Shown here: positions 55,300 to 64,000 of the stretch, one piece after another
Position numbering within the stretch: position 1 is the first letter of the stretch
Layout of the letters: each line of letters opens with the position of its first letter
Made by a program: the position numbers and the translations under genes
Source: Moraxella caviae
GTDB lineage: Bacteria > Pseudomonadota > Gammaproteobacteria > Pseudomonadales > Moraxellaceae
Direction: 5' to 3'
DNA length: 64,000 nt
Assembly: GCF_002014985.1 (NCBI RefSeq)
Contig: NZ_MUXU01000056.1
Span: 28,025-92,024, forward strand
Notes under the pieces: model-generated
Told to the model about the DNA's origin: nothing
Databases searched by the model: none
The model's input: the letters and a program-made list of their open reading frames with translations, nothing else

Positions 55300-57933
55300 T
55301 TAAGCCAGTTGTGCCACGCTGATTTTGTCTGATTTTTCGGTGTATTCGCTCATTTGGTCGAAGTTTAGGTAGTTATAAACTTCAGCCTTCATGTTGTCCA
55401 GCTTGCCAGCGTATTGCATATATTCTTCTACGGTTGGCAGCTTACCAAGCACTGATGCAACCGAAGCCAGCTCTGCTGACGCTAGGTATACGTTCGCACC
55501 TTGACCTAGGCGGTTCGGGAAGTTACGCGTAGACGTAGACACCGCCGTAGATTTTGGTGCAATGCGTGCTTGGTTACCCATGCACAGTGAGCAGCCCGGC
55601 ATTTCGGTACGCGCGCCTGCTTGGGCATAAGTGTTGTAGTAACCTTCGTCCATCAGTTGACGCTCGTCCATCTTGGTTGGTGGTGCAATCCATAGACGAG
55701 TGGTTAAGCTGCCTGCTGGTACTTCTGCAAGTAGCTTACCTGCGGCACGGAAATGACCGATGTTTGTCATACAAGAACCAATGAACACTTCATCAATCTT
55801 ATCGCCTGCCACGTCAGACAATAGCTTGGCATCGTCTGGGTCGTTCGGGCAGCATAGGATTGGCTCTTTAATTTCAGACAAATCAATCTCATACACTTTG
55901 GTGTATTCTGCGTCTGCGTCTGCTTTTAGTAGGCTTGGGTTGTCCAGCCATTTTTGCATATTTTCGGCGCGGCGTGCCAGGGTACGAGCGTCGCCATAAC
56001 CCTCGCTAATCATCCACTTAAGCATAACGATGTTTGAACGCAGGTATTCTGCCACTTTTTCTTCTGAAACGGTAATCGCACAGCCAGCTGCACTACGCTC
56101 AGCAGATGCGTCAGACAATTCAAACGCTTGCTCAACGGTCAAATCATCTTCCATCTCGGTCAAATCAATCTCAAGGATACGACCTGAGAAAATGTTTTTC
56201 TTACCTTTTTTCTCAACGGTCAAATCGCCTTCTTTGATGGCATAGTAAGGAATGGCGTGTACCAAATCACGCAAGGTGATGCCCGGCTGCATTTTACCTT
56301 TGAATTTCACAAGCACCGATTCTGGCATATCAAGCGGCATTACGCCAGTTGCTGCAGCGAACGCTACAAGACCAGAACCTGCTGGGAATGAGATACCGAT
56401 TGGGAAGCGAGTGTGTGAATCGCCGCCAGTACCTACGGTGTCAGGCAGTAGCATACGGTTTAGCCATGAGTGGATTACGCCATCGCCCGGACGCAGCGAT
56501 ACACCGCCACGATTCATGATGAAATCAGGCAAGGTGTGATGCGTTACCACGTCAATTGGCTTTGGATAAGCGGCAGTGTGGCAGAACGACTGCATTACTA
56601 GGTCAGATGAGAAACCTAGGCACGCCAAGTCTTTTAGCTCATCACGAGTCATTGGGCCTGTGGTGTCTTGAGAACCAACAGTCGTCATCTTAGGCTCGCA
56701 GTAAGTACCCGGACGGATACCCTGACCTTCTGGCAAGCCACACGCACGACCCACCATTTTTTGCGCCAAAGTAAAGCCCTTGCCAGTGTCAGCAGGCTGC
56801 TCTGGCTTGCGGAACAACTCAGAAGCTGGCAAGCCTAGAGCTTCGCGCGCTTTGCCAGTTAGGCTGCGGCCAATGATTAGGTTGATACGGCCGCCAGCAC
56901 GCACTTCGTCTAGCAATACTGGTGTTTTTAGCTTAGATTCTGCGATTTGCGCACCGTTTTTAAATGCGGTAACGGTAGCAGTTGCATGGTCGATTTTTAG
57001 GGTAACTTCATCGCCCATATTCATGTCAGACACATCAATCTCAACTGGCAATGCGCCTGCGTCTTCCATGGTGTTAAAGAAAATCGGAGCGATTTTACCG
57101 CCTAGACACACGCCGCCGTCTTTTTTGTTTGGAATGTGCGGGATTTCATCACCAAAGAACCACAGCACTGAGTTGGTGGCTGATTTACGGCTAGAACCTG
57201 TACCCACAACGTCGCCCACATAGGCAACTGGATTGCCCTTAGCGATAAGCTCTTTGATTTGGCTTAGCGGGCCAACTTCGCCATTTTTCTCTGGGCGAAT
57301 GCCATCACGCTCATTTTTTAGCATGGCGTTGGCGTGTAGTGGAATGTCAGGACGGCTCCATGCGTCTTGTGCTGGCGACAAATCGTCCGTGTTAGTCTCA
57401 CCTGTTACTTTAAAGACGGTGATTTTAATCTCTTCTGGTACGTCTGGACGGCTGGTGAACCACTCAGCGTCTGCCCATGATTGTAGAACTGCTTTAGCGT
57501 TTTCGTTGCCAGCTTTGGCTTTTTCTTCTACATCGTGGAATGCGTCAAATACCAGCAAAGTTTTCTTCAGCGCTTCAGCCGCCAAGCCGCCAAGCTCTGC
57601 ATTGTCCAAAAGCTCAATAAGCGGCGCAACGTTATAGCCGCCAAGCATGGTGCCAAGCAAGTACACCGCGCGCTCTTTACTTACCAATGGTGAGCTTGCT
57701 TCGCCTTGGGCGATGGCGTTTAGGAATGCAGCTTTTACATAAGCAGCTTGGTCAACACCCGCTGGCACACGATTTTCAAGCAAATCTACCAAATAATCTT
57801 CTTCGCCTGCTGGTGGATTTTTTAGCAAATTCACCAATTCAGCCGTTTGCGCATCGGTCAGTGGCTGTGGTGGCACGCCTAGGGCTTCACGCTCAGCAAC
57901 GTGTTTGCGGTATTCAGTTAGCATATCTGACAT
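55300..57933 (-). CDS. acnB: Aconitate hydratase B
   Basis: 877 residues (E. coli 865) from the ATG at 57933, with AAGGA seven bases upstream; an ATG at 57960 adds nine residues. AcnB order: HEAT-like N-terminal domain (LTEYRKHVAEREALG, NPPAGEEDYLVDLL), swivel domain (DLSPAQDAWSRPDIP), then the [4Fe-4S] ligand cysteines in ILCCPNDP..., GSCMTNIGHFRAA and CSLCMGNQARI. Reaction: citrate to isocitrate through cis-aconitate. AcnB also binds its own mRNA when iron is low in enterics. Single gene. Confidence 0.97.
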   Translation of the reverse strand: MSDMLTEYRKHVAEREALGVPPQPLTDAQTAELVNLLKNPPAGEEDYLVDLLENRVPAGVDQAAYVKAAFLNAIAQGEASSPLVSKERAVYLLGTMLGGYNVAPLIELLDNAELGGLAAEALKKTLLVFDAFHDVEEKAKAGNENAKAVLQSWADAEWFTSRPDVPEEIKITVFKVTGETNTDDLSPAQDAWSRPDIPLHANAMLKNERDGIRPEKNGEVGPLSQIKELIAKGNPVAYVGDVVGTGSSRKSATNSVLWFFGDEIPHIPNKKDGGVCLGGKIAPIFFNTMEDAGALPVEIDVSDMNMGDEVTLKIDHATATVTAFKNGAQIAESKLKTPVLLDEVRAGGRINLIIGRSLTGKAREALGLPASELFRKPEQPADTGKGFTLAQKMVGRACGLPEGQGIRPGTYCEPKMTTVGSQDTTGPMTRDELKDLACLGFSSDLVMQSFCHTAAYPKPIDVVTHHTLPDFIMNRGGVSLRPGDGVIHSWLNRMLLPDTVGTGGDSHTRFPIGISFPAGSGLVAFAAATGVMPLDMPESVLVKFKGKMQPGITLRDLVHAIPYYAIKEGDLTVEKKGKKNIFSGRILEIDLTEMEDDLTVEQAFELSDASAERSAAGCAITVSEEKVAEYLRSNIVMLKWMISEGYGDARTLARRAENMQKWLDNPSLLKADADAEYTKVYEIDLSEIKEPILCCPNDPDDAKLLSDVAGDKIDEVFIGSCMTNIGHFRAAGKLLAEVPAGSLTTRLWIAPPTKMDERQLMDEGYYNTYAQAGARTEMPGCSLCMGNQARIAPKSTAVSTSTRNFPNRLGQGANVYLASAELASVASVLGKLPTVEEYMQYAGKLDNMKAEVYNYLNFDQMSEYTEKSDKISVAQLA

Positions 57934-58364
57934 AGCATTTTCCTTATTTTGTGATGACATTTGGTCGTAAGTGCTTGATATATTGATAAATTCACTTTAA
58001 AAATATCCAAGTGCCTAGACAGTTACTTCTTGCAAGTCCTATCATACCCTAAAATTTTGCCAAGTTCAAAAATTTACTGCTTGATAGTCAATATTTTTTA
58101 AAAAAATGATGTTATCAAACTTTGTAAATGATAACCGCTCACAATTACATCGCCAATCCCAGCAATCGTACGGCTTTTATGCTACTGCTTTGGGGTTAGT
58201 GTGAGAATTTTTGTGCGTAAATCCGCCATTTTTGCCTTGAAATCATACCTTTTTTGCCCAATTTAGCGTACAATATGCGTGAAAGTTTTATCGCAAATTT
58301 GCGCTGATTATGGCGTGAAATTGCAGCTTTACAGATTTAAACCCAATCAAAATAAGAGATTGTA
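57934..58364. other. Intergenic region between acnB and lipA
   Basis: 431 bases, divergent promoters expected. A TACAAT at 58269-58274 may serve lipA. No other clear element. Confidence 0.45.
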
Positions 58365-59429
58365 ATGACCGTCCAAACCTTTACTCCAGAAGCTCGCCCT
58401 GCCCCAAAAAAAGCCGTACAAGGCGAGAAATTGCGCGGCTACGACAAGGTGGCACGCATTCCTATTAAAGTCATTCCAACGCTAGAAACTCCAAAAAAAC
58501 CTGACTGGATTCGTGTCAAGCTGTCAAGTCCAGCGGAAGTTGAGCGCATCAAATCCACCTTGCGCAAACAAAAACTTTACACCGTGTGCGAAGAAGCCGC
58601 CTGCCCAAACTTGCCGCAATGCTTTGCAGATGGCACGGCAACTTTTATGATTATGGGCGATATTTGCACACGCCGCTGCCCGTTTTGTGAAGTGGCGCAC
58701 GGCAGACCAAATCCGCTGGATAAAGACGAGCCACGCCACACCGCCGAGACCATTCTTGGCATGGGTCTAAAATATGCCGTGATTACATCGGTAGACCGTG
58801 ACGATTTAAAAGACGGCGGTGCGGGGCATTTTGTGGAAGTGATTAACGAATCTAAAAAACTTAGCCCAAATTGCTTGATTGAAATTTTGGTGCCTGATTT
58901 TCGTGGGCGTGAGCAAATTGCGCTGGATTTATTGACCGAAACTGCGCCAGACGTATTCAACCACAACATTGAAACCGTGCCACGCTTATACAAGGCTTTC
59001 CGTCCCGGCTCTGATTATGCGCACTCTTTACAGCTGCTCAAAGACTACAAAGCGCGCCGCCCAGACGTGGCAACCAAGTGCGGCTTTATGGTAGGACTTG
59101 GCGAAACCGAAGAAGAGGTTTACGCCCTGTTGGACGACCTAAAAGCGCACGACGTGGACATCGTAACCATCGGTCAGTACCTTGCGCCAAGTAAAAACCA
59201 CGCACCGATTGACCGCTACGTTCACCCTGATGAATTTGCGCGCTACACCGAATACGGCAAAAAATTGGGCTTTTTTAACATTTGGGCAAACCCAATGGTG
59301 CGCTCAAGCTACTTTGCCGACCGTCAATATTATGGCGAAGATTGCCCACCGCCAAGCCGCTCACCAAAAGCGCTTGCCGAAGAAAAACTTGCCAAAGTCG
59401 AAGCGGGCGAGAAAGGTGGGTGTTTTTAA
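58365..59429 (+). CDS. lipA: Lipoyl synthase
   Basis: 354 residues. Radical SAM enzyme: auxiliary cluster cysteines in [12 protein letters not shown], the SAM cluster CTRRCPFC, then [38 protein letters not shown] and the C-terminal [12 protein letters not shown] with the RSSY motif that binds the auxiliary cluster. Reaction: insertion of two sulfurs into octanoyl groups on the lipoyl domains of pyruvate and 2-oxoglutarate dehydrogenases. Stands without lipB. An N-terminal extension of about 30 residues is usual in this group. Confidence 0.97.
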   Translation: MTVQTFTPEARPAPKKAVQGEKLRGYDKVARIPIKVIPTLETPKKPDWIRVKLSSPAEVERIKSTLRKQKLYTVCEEAACPNLPQCFADGTATFMIMGDICTRRCPFCEVAHGRPNPLDKDEPRHTAETILGMGLKYAVITSVDRDDLKDGGAGHFVEVINESKKLSPNCLIEILVPDFRGREQIALDLLTETAPDVFNHNIETVPRLYKAFRPGSDYAHSLQLLKDYKARRPDVATKCGFMVGLGETEEEVYALLDDLKAHDVDIVTIGQYLAPSKNHAPIDRYVHPDEFARYTEYGKKLGFFNIWANPMVRSSYFADRQYYGEDCPPPSRSPKALAEEKLAKVEAGEKGGCF

Positions 59430-59584
59430 TACAGCATTGGGCAAGGCAGGTTTTTATAACTTGCCTTATCTTTATTTATAAATAGCAATCAAAAATAAAG
59501 GTTTTTTCTGTCAATGTTGCCATACTCACACAAAAGACACTTGACTTAACAACCTACAAACCCACCAGCCCAAACACACAAACC

Positions 59585-60523
59585 ATGACCCAACCAATCC
59601 TATCCAGCAATGGCGTTCACCGCCTGCACCACACGTTTTATACGCCAAAAGACAGCGTCAAAGCCACGCTGCTCATCGTGCATGGTATGTGCGAGCATAG
59701 CGGACGTTATGAAAAATTTGCCAAATTTTTGGCGGATAATGGCATTTTGGTCGCTACTTATGATCAGCTGGGGCATGGGCGCACGGTCAAGGACAAGTAC
59801 GAGCTGGGTTTTATTGACGAAAAACACCCCGTGCAAGCGCTGTGCAAGGACGTCATCATCATGGCGGATAAACTCAAAGAGCTTGCGCCAGACGTGCCGC
59901 ATTTTATCATGGGACATTCGATGGGCTCTTTTGTGGTGCGCACGGTTTTGACGCACCATGCCAGCCGTTTTGATGGCGCAATTTTAATGGGAACGGCAGA
60001 CAGCACCAACCTGCTTGGCAAACTTGCCACGCCTGCGCTAAGCCTGCTTAATCGCCTATCACCAAAAGCGCATAACCAAACCATCGCTGCTTTACTAAAC
60101 GACAGCCTGCTTGGGCAACTGCGCTCGCCTATTTCGCCATCGCCTTTTGCTTGGCTTGCTGAAAATACTGACGCCATCAAAGCCTTTGAAGCCGATGCTT
60201 TGTGCGGTTTCACCTTTAGCAATAACGGCTTTTTTACGCTTAGTGCTTTGATGAAAAAAGCCTGCGATGACGGCTGGTTTGCGCACTTTCCAGCAAACTT
60301 TGGCGTGCTGCTCATCAGCGGTAAAGACGACCCTGTGGGCAACATGGGGCAAGACATTCCACACCTGCACGACAAACTGCTCGCCAAAACTAAAGCCCAT
60401 ATCCAAAGCCATCTGTACGTCAATATGCGCCATGAAATTTTGCAAGAAACCAATCACGCACAAGTGTTTAACGATGTGCTAAAATGGCTCAATGCACACA
60501 TTGAACGTACGCACATCAAATAA
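59585..60523 (+). CDS. Alpha/beta hydrolase, monoacylglycerol lipase-like
   Basis: 312 residues. Serine aminopeptidase S33/hydrolase-4 type: oxyanion LLIVHGMCEHSGRYEKFA, the DQLGHGRT turn, the nucleophile GHSMGS (Ser about 111), the acid in LLISGKDDPVGNMG, and the His in NMRHEILQETNHAQV. This is the pattern of lysophospholipase L2/monoacylglycerol lipases. No signal peptide, so cytosolic. Reaction by family: hydrolysis of monoacylglycerol or lysophospholipid; the actual substrate is not known. Single gene. Confidence 0.9.
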   Translation: MTQPILSSNGVHRLHHTFYTPKDSVKATLLIVHGMCEHSGRYEKFAKFLADNGILVATYDQLGHGRTVKDKYELGFIDEKHPVQALCKDVIIMADKLKELAPDVPHFIMGHSMGSFVVRTVLTHHASRFDGAILMGTADSTNLLGKLATPALSLLNRLSPKAHNQTIAALLNDSLLGQLRSPISPSPFAWLAENTDAIKAFEADALCGFTFSNNGFFTLSALMKKACDDGWFAHFPANFGVLLISGKDDPVGNMGQDIPHLHDKLLAKTKAHIQSHLYVNMRHEILQETNHAQVFNDVLKWLNAHIERTHIK

Positions 60524-60659
60524 TCTGCACGCCTTCACGATTTTGTGATTAGGTTTTGCGATTTGGTTTTCTGATGAAATTTCGCTTTAGTTTGGTTTTA
60601 TCAATCATAAAGTTTGGCGGCAAATGCGCACAAACTACGCACAAAGCACAAAAATGCGG

Positions 60660-60665
60660 TATAAT
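60660..60665 (+). promoter_or_regulatory. Possible -10 element of dapD
   Basis: TATAAT at 60660-60665; no good -35 at 16-18 bases. Confidence 0.4.
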
Positions 60666-60756
60666 GGCGTAATTCTACGCAAACTTCGCCTGACGCTGCC
60701 TTTGGTGCAGCTGGCAAGTTTACAACCCATTTCATTCATCAATTTAAGGAATTTTC

Positions 60757-61578
60757 ATGTCTTTACAAACCATCATTGAACAAGCCTTTGACAACCGTGC
60801 CAACTTTGGAGCGGCTGATTGCCCAAGCGATGTGCGTGCGGCAGTTGAAGAAGTATTGGCAAGTCTTGACAACGGCTCATTGCGTGTTGCCGAAAAAATT
60901 GACGGTGAATGGGTGGTTCATCAATGGGTGAAAAAAGCCGTACTTTTGTCATTTAAAATCAATGACAACCGCCCAATGGACGGCGGTGAAGACGCACGCT
61001 TCTTTGACAAAGTAGACACCAAATTCGCAGGCTGGTCTGAAGAAGATTTTAAAGCCGCTGGCGTGCGTGTTGTACCGCCTGCCGTTGCTCGTAAAGGCTC
61101 ATTCATCGCCAAAAACGTGGTGCTGATGCCATCTTATACCAACATCGGTGCGTACGTTGATGAAGGCACAATGGTGGACACTTGGGCGACCGTTGGCTCG
61201 TGCGCCCAAATCGGTAAAAACGTTCACCTGTCAGGCGGCGTGGGCATTGGTGGCGTGCTAGAGCCACTACAAGCCAACCCAACCATCATTGAAGACAACT
61301 GCTTTATCGGTGCGCGCTCAGAAATCGTAGAAGGCGTGATTGTAGAAGAAGGCTCGGTCATCTCAATGGGCGTGTACATCGGTCAATCTACCAAAATCTA
61401 CGACCGTGAAACAGGCGAAATCCACTACGGCCGCGTGCCAGCAGGCTCGGTGGTTGTACCGGGTAACTTGCCGTCAAAATGCGGCAAATACAGCCTATAC
61501 GCTGCCATCATTGTGAAAAAAGTGGACGCACAAACTCGTGCCAAAACCAGCCTAAACGATCTGTTGCGTGATGACTGA
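60757..61578 (+). CDS. dapD: Tetrahydrodipicolinate N-succinyltransferase
   Basis: 273 residues (E. coli 274). N-terminal helical domain, then a left-handed beta-helix of hexapeptide repeats ([58 protein letters not shown]). The C-terminal [18 protein letters not shown] is typical. Reaction: succinyl-CoA plus tetrahydrodipicolinate to N-succinyl-2-amino-6-ketopimelate, in the lysine and diaminopimelate route. A TATAAT at 60660-60665 stands about 95 bases upstream. Single gene with a terminator. Confidence 0.98.
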   Translation: MSLQTIIEQAFDNRANFGAADCPSDVRAAVEEVLASLDNGSLRVAEKIDGEWVVHQWVKKAVLLSFKINDNRPMDGGEDARFFDKVDTKFAGWSEEDFKAAGVRVVPPAVARKGSFIAKNVVLMPSYTNIGAYVDEGTMVDTWATVGSCAQIGKNVHLSGGVGIGGVLEPLQANPTIIEDNCFIGARSEIVEGVIVEEGSVISMGVYIGQSTKIYDRETGEIHYGRVPAGSVVVPGNLPSKCGKYSLYAAIIVKKVDAQTRAKTSLNDLLRDD

Positions 61579-61606
61579 TTATTAGGCGATACGCTTAAAA
61601 ATACAC

Positions 61607-61638
61607 AAAACTCAGCTTCTTTTGGGGCTGAGTTTTTG
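61607..61638 (+). terminator. Terminator after dapD
   Basis: AAAACTCAGC/GCTGAGTTTT stem with a T run. Confidence 0.85.
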
Positions 61639-61823
61639 TTTTGGGCTGGCGGTTTTTGGCTGATTTATGATTGGAATATTAAATTGGCTGGAAATGATGG
61701 GTTGATGGCTGCTTTGATTGAATTTGGCTGAATTGAATTTCGTTGAGCTAAATTTATCTTAACTGAATTTGACCAGCAAACGATAAATGCAACTTAACAC
61801 CAAACCAAATTCAACCCTGAAAT

Positions 61824-61852
61824 TTGCACTACTTATGCATTTGCACTACAAT
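61824..61852 (+). promoter_or_regulatory. Promoter of the orphan membrane protein gene
   Basis: TTGCAC (61824-61829), 17-base spacer, TACAAT (61847-61852). Transcription would start near 61859, so only the ATG at 61883 lies inside the message. Confidence 0.6.
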
Positions 61853-61882
61853 ACGCACAAACACACAACCAACACCGATTTC

Positions 61883-62647
61883 ATGTCTTATCACGCCCCA
61901 TCAAAACCCACCAAAAAACCTGCCCGTCCGTGGTGGGTAACTGCTTTGATTTTTGCGATTGCACTGCACCTTGTGGTGTTTGCTACCATTTATTTTAGTC
62001 AATCTAGCAGCTCAAATACTGCTGCAAACCATACCACCAAACCCGCTGAACCTGTGGTACAGCCCATCGTCCAGCCGGAAAATGTGCCGCTGATGACGCT
62101 TGATGACAGCGCAGAGCGAGCCGAAAATTCAGACGAAACGGCAGACGCTGAAGGCAATAATGCCAGCGGTGAGAATGATGATGGCGACACAGCAAGCGAT
62201 AAAGCGGACGATAAGACAGATAAAGATGCGCAATCGGTCATCGTCTTACAGCGAGAAACCGCCCCTGCCAGTACAAACGCCAGCGCAAATCCCAACATAA
62301 GCCAGCGCCCAGCGGTAAACACACCGCCTGCGCCAAGCAATCATGCGCCTGCGCCTGTTTACGCACCTGCGCCTGCGCCCATCAGCGCTGAACAAGCCGC
62401 CGCATTGGCTGCCGAATCAGAAGCCATCGCCATTGATGAAGCCCTATCCGAGCAAATCCAGCAAGTGCGCCGCCTAAATGACCATAAGCTCAAAGACGAG
62501 CTAAAAAGCCGTGCGGACACAGAAAAAGCCCCAGCTGACACGCCCACACCGCCTACGCTCACTCGCCCTGACAACAGCGCACCACGCAGCAATCCGCTTT
62601 CTGTCAATCCAGCCGAGCCAGCGGACAGCGCAAATCACGATGAATGA
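61883..62647 (+). CDS. Orphan single-pass membrane protein, TonB/TolA-like anchor, unknown
   Basis: 254 residues from the ATG at 61883; a start at 61787 is upstream of the promoter. A basic N-terminus (SKPTKKPARPWW) is followed by one membrane segment with an ALHLVVFATIYFS core, whose in-membrane His recalls the TonB and TolA anchors. The periplasmic part is disordered: an acidic region rich in Asp, Ala and Glu (about 80-120), a Pro/Ala-rich region (VYAPAPAPISAEQAAALAAE) and a helical stretch (EALSEQIQQVRRLNDHKLKDELK). No TonB or TolA C-terminal domain is present. I recognise no family. The gene ends overlap convergent tag by 13 bases. Confidence 0.75.
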   Translation: MSYHAPSKPTKKPARPWWVTALIFAIALHLVVFATIYFSQSSSSNTAANHTTKPAEPVVQPIVQPENVPLMTLDDSAERAENSDETADAEGNNASGENDDGDTASDKADDKTDKDAQSVIVLQRETAPASTNASANPNISQRPAVNTPPAPSNHAPAPVYAPAPAPISAEQAAALAAESEAIAIDEALSEQIQQVRRLNDHKLKDELKSRADTEKAPADTPTPPTLTRPDNSAPRSNPLSVNPAEPADSANHDE

Positions 62648-63237
62648 CGAAAATCGCAATGCGCCACATGGTCATTCACCATGCCGCACGCCTGCATGAA
62701 CGCATAGCACGTTGTCGCGCCGACAAATTTAATGCCGTCCTTTTTGAGCTGCTTTGCCAGTGCTGCACTGGCAGGCGTTTGCGCAGGCACATCCTTTTCT
62801 GACGGTGGGCAATTATCCACAGGCGCGCGCCCTTGGGCTGTGCGCACCACTCTCCACAAATACTCACCAAAATCTTCACACGCACTGATGGCAAGATACG
62901 CCTTGGCGTTATTGATGATGGCTTCAATCTTGCCACGGTGGCGAATGATGCTGGCGTCTTGTAAAAGCTCTGCCACCTTTTCATCGTCAAACGTGGCAAT
63001 GATTTGCGGTTCAAAATCAGCAAACGCACGATAATACGCTTCACGCCGCCGCAAAATGGTAATCCAGCTTAAGCCCGCCTGCATACTTTCAAGGCACAGC
63101 AGCGCAAAAAGTCGCTTGCCGTCATATTCAGGCTTGCCCCACTCGGTGTCGTGATACGCCTGATACAAAGGGTCATCGCCGCACCAAGCACAGCGCACAG
63201 GTTTATCAAAAGGCGAAACAGTGGTGAGATTTGACAT
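62635..63237 (-). CDS. tag: DNA-3-methyladenine glycosylase I
   Basis: 200 residues (E. coli 187). Features: RCAWCGDDPLYQAYHDTEWG (zinc ligands and substrate pocket), ALLCLESMQAGLSWITILRR (HhH region with the Glu that recognises the base) and the end GMVNDHVAHCDFR with the His and Cys zinc ligands. Reaction: removal of 3-methyladenine from alkylated DNA. Start ATG at 63237. Stop overlaps the end of the convergent orphan gene by 13 bases. Confidence 0.95.
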   Translation of the reverse strand: MSNLTTVSPFDKPVRCAWCGDDPLYQAYHDTEWGKPEYDGKRLFALLCLESMQAGLSWITILRRREAYYRAFADFEPQIIATFDDEKVAELLQDASIIRHRGKIEAIINNAKAYLAISACEDFGEYLWRVVRTAQGRAPVDNCPPSEKDVPAQTPASAALAKQLKKDGIKFVGATTCYAFMQACGMVNDHVAHCDFRHSS

Positions 63238-63543
63238 GGTTTTTACCGAATGATTGTGAAATTGGTAAATTGTGGCAAATTAAAAGTTGCGGTAAGTTAT
63301 GGCAGTTTTTATCAATCAAAACTTGCCACAATGTAAGAATAATCAAACCTTGCCGCAATTTCAAGCAAAACACAGCTTCAAACAAAACACAGCTTCAAGC
63401 AAGCCAGAGTTTCAAGCAAAAAACCGCCACAAAACACCGCCAACTTTCAAAAACCACGCCCCACCTTTACCCCTGCCGTGCTTTTTGTTATGATGGCAAA
63501 GAAATTACCCATACAATTAAATGACATCAACTTTGGAGCGACC

Positions 63544-63849
63544 ATGATTCAAGAACTTCATATCACCGATTTCACCCCAAGCGCCGATAAGACCATCTGG
63601 GACGTACGCGACGCCAGCAGTTACCAAGAAGGACACATCGCCCACGCTCAAAATCAGCCGCTAGACAGTATCAATGCCGAACTTTTGGCACAAACCACAG
63701 GCGACATCTATGTGCTGTGCGGTGGCGGCACCAAGGCAGGCAAAGCGTGCGCACTGCTAGAAACGCTTGACCCAACACGCAAAATCATTCACCTGACAGG
63801 CGGCACACGCGGCGCAAAAGCGGCAGGCATGACTATCATCAGCGAATGA
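63544..63849 (+). CDS. Single-domain rhodanese-like protein
   Basis: 101 residues from the ATG at 63544 with GGAG upstream; an earlier ATG-containing frame start (63478) is rejected. Rhodanese features: IWDVRDASSYQEGHIAHAQN and the active loop VLCGGGTKAGKA, with the catalytic Cys at about residue 60. The end LTGGTRGAKAAGM matches the GG.aaW region. Reaction by family: sulfur transfer through a persulfide; the partner is unknown. Related to GlpE/PspE-size proteins. Confidence 0.88.
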   Translation: MIQELHITDFTPSADKTIWDVRDASSYQEGHIAHAQNQPLDSINAELLAQTTGDIYVLCGGGTKAGKACALLETLDPTRKIIHLTGGTRGAKAAGMTIISE

Positions 63850-63892
63850 TTCGCAAATTTAACCCAATTTTTTAACCAATTTTTCATCAATA

Positions 63893-63943
63893 AAGCAAAA
63901 ATCGGCTGATAACGATAAGTTTTTGGCTGATTTTTGCTTTTTT
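63893..63943 (+). terminator. Terminator after the rhodanese gene
   Basis: AAGCAAAAATC (63893-63903) pairs perfectly with GATTTTTGCTT (63929-63939), then T run. A GGCTGAT direct repeat lies in the loop. Confidence 0.65.
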
Positions 63944-64000
63944 ATCATCACTCGCAATAAAATTTTCCCATGCAGTGCAATCCACCGAACAAAATTTATC

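Overview
The window reads as an ordinary chromosomal stretch of a gammaproteobacterium of the Moraxellaceae, most likely a Moraxella. The basis is the gene content: type IV pilus minor pilins, a pilMNOP assembly operon, a dat/ddc diaminobutyrate pair of the Acinetobacter type, AcnB, SelO, CcoS, LrgAB, and a lone lipA. The species is an inference. No phage, insertion sequence, integrase or CRISPR array was found.

Layout. 1-6256 (minus) is a minor pilin operon in the order pilV, pilW, pilX, pilY1, pilE-like, with comF just upstream (6468-7292). 7372-9460 (minus) holds the outer membrane phospholipase pldA and a DUF3465 lipoprotein. 10023-13137 (plus) holds a nitroreductase, a lytic transglycosylase and htpX. 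13355-16211 (minus) holds a small membrane protein, a tandem family of unknown glycine-rich proteins (two intact, one decayed) and lrgAB. 16478-23607 (plus) holds a DUF2218 gene, dut, argB, leuS, lptE and holA, with the ArsC-like yffB on the other strand. 23951-27436 is macAB. 27669-27997 is two identical tRNA-Lys genes and one tRNA-Asn. 28221-30014 is a fused SbmA/YddA-type ABC exporter. 30347-36438 (minus) reads pyrE, gshB, fic, murG, murC, ddlB. 36850-38304 is an AGCS alanine/glycine symporter. 38770-42642 (minus) is pilMNOP without pilQ. Then come a TetR regulator, a glycerophosphodiester phosphodiesterase, a fatty acid desaturase, selO, ccoS and a TauE/SafE-like protein with a His-rich tail (42757-49479). 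49656-57933 (minus) holds gdhA, ddc, dat and acnB. 58365-63849 holds lipA, a lipase-like hydrolase, dapD, an orphan TonB/TolA-like membrane protein, tag (minus) and a rhodanese.

Genes that work together: the two pilus clusters (fibre tip/priming complex and inner-membrane alignment complex) plus ComF point to natural transformation and twitching. PldA, LptE, the desaturase and the phosphodiesterase handle envelope lipids. MurG/MurC/Ddl and DapD feed peptidoglycan. Dat and Ddc convert aspartate semialdehyde, through L-2,4-diaminobutyrate, to 1,3-diaminopropane.

The most unusual signals are: (1) a PilM with a roughly 220-residue insertion carrying pentapeptide-type repeats and a His-rich patch; (2) a PilV prepilin with a 96-residue leader encoded by a seven-unit 15-bp array and starting at TTG; (3) short tandem arrays at eight or more places, in-frame inside genes and of any length between them; (4) the three-copy unknown glycine-zipper family next to lrgAB; (5) pilMNOP ending at a repeat-rich gap where pilQ is expected. 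All start codons given were chosen by hand from Shine-Dalgarno fit, overlap and family length.
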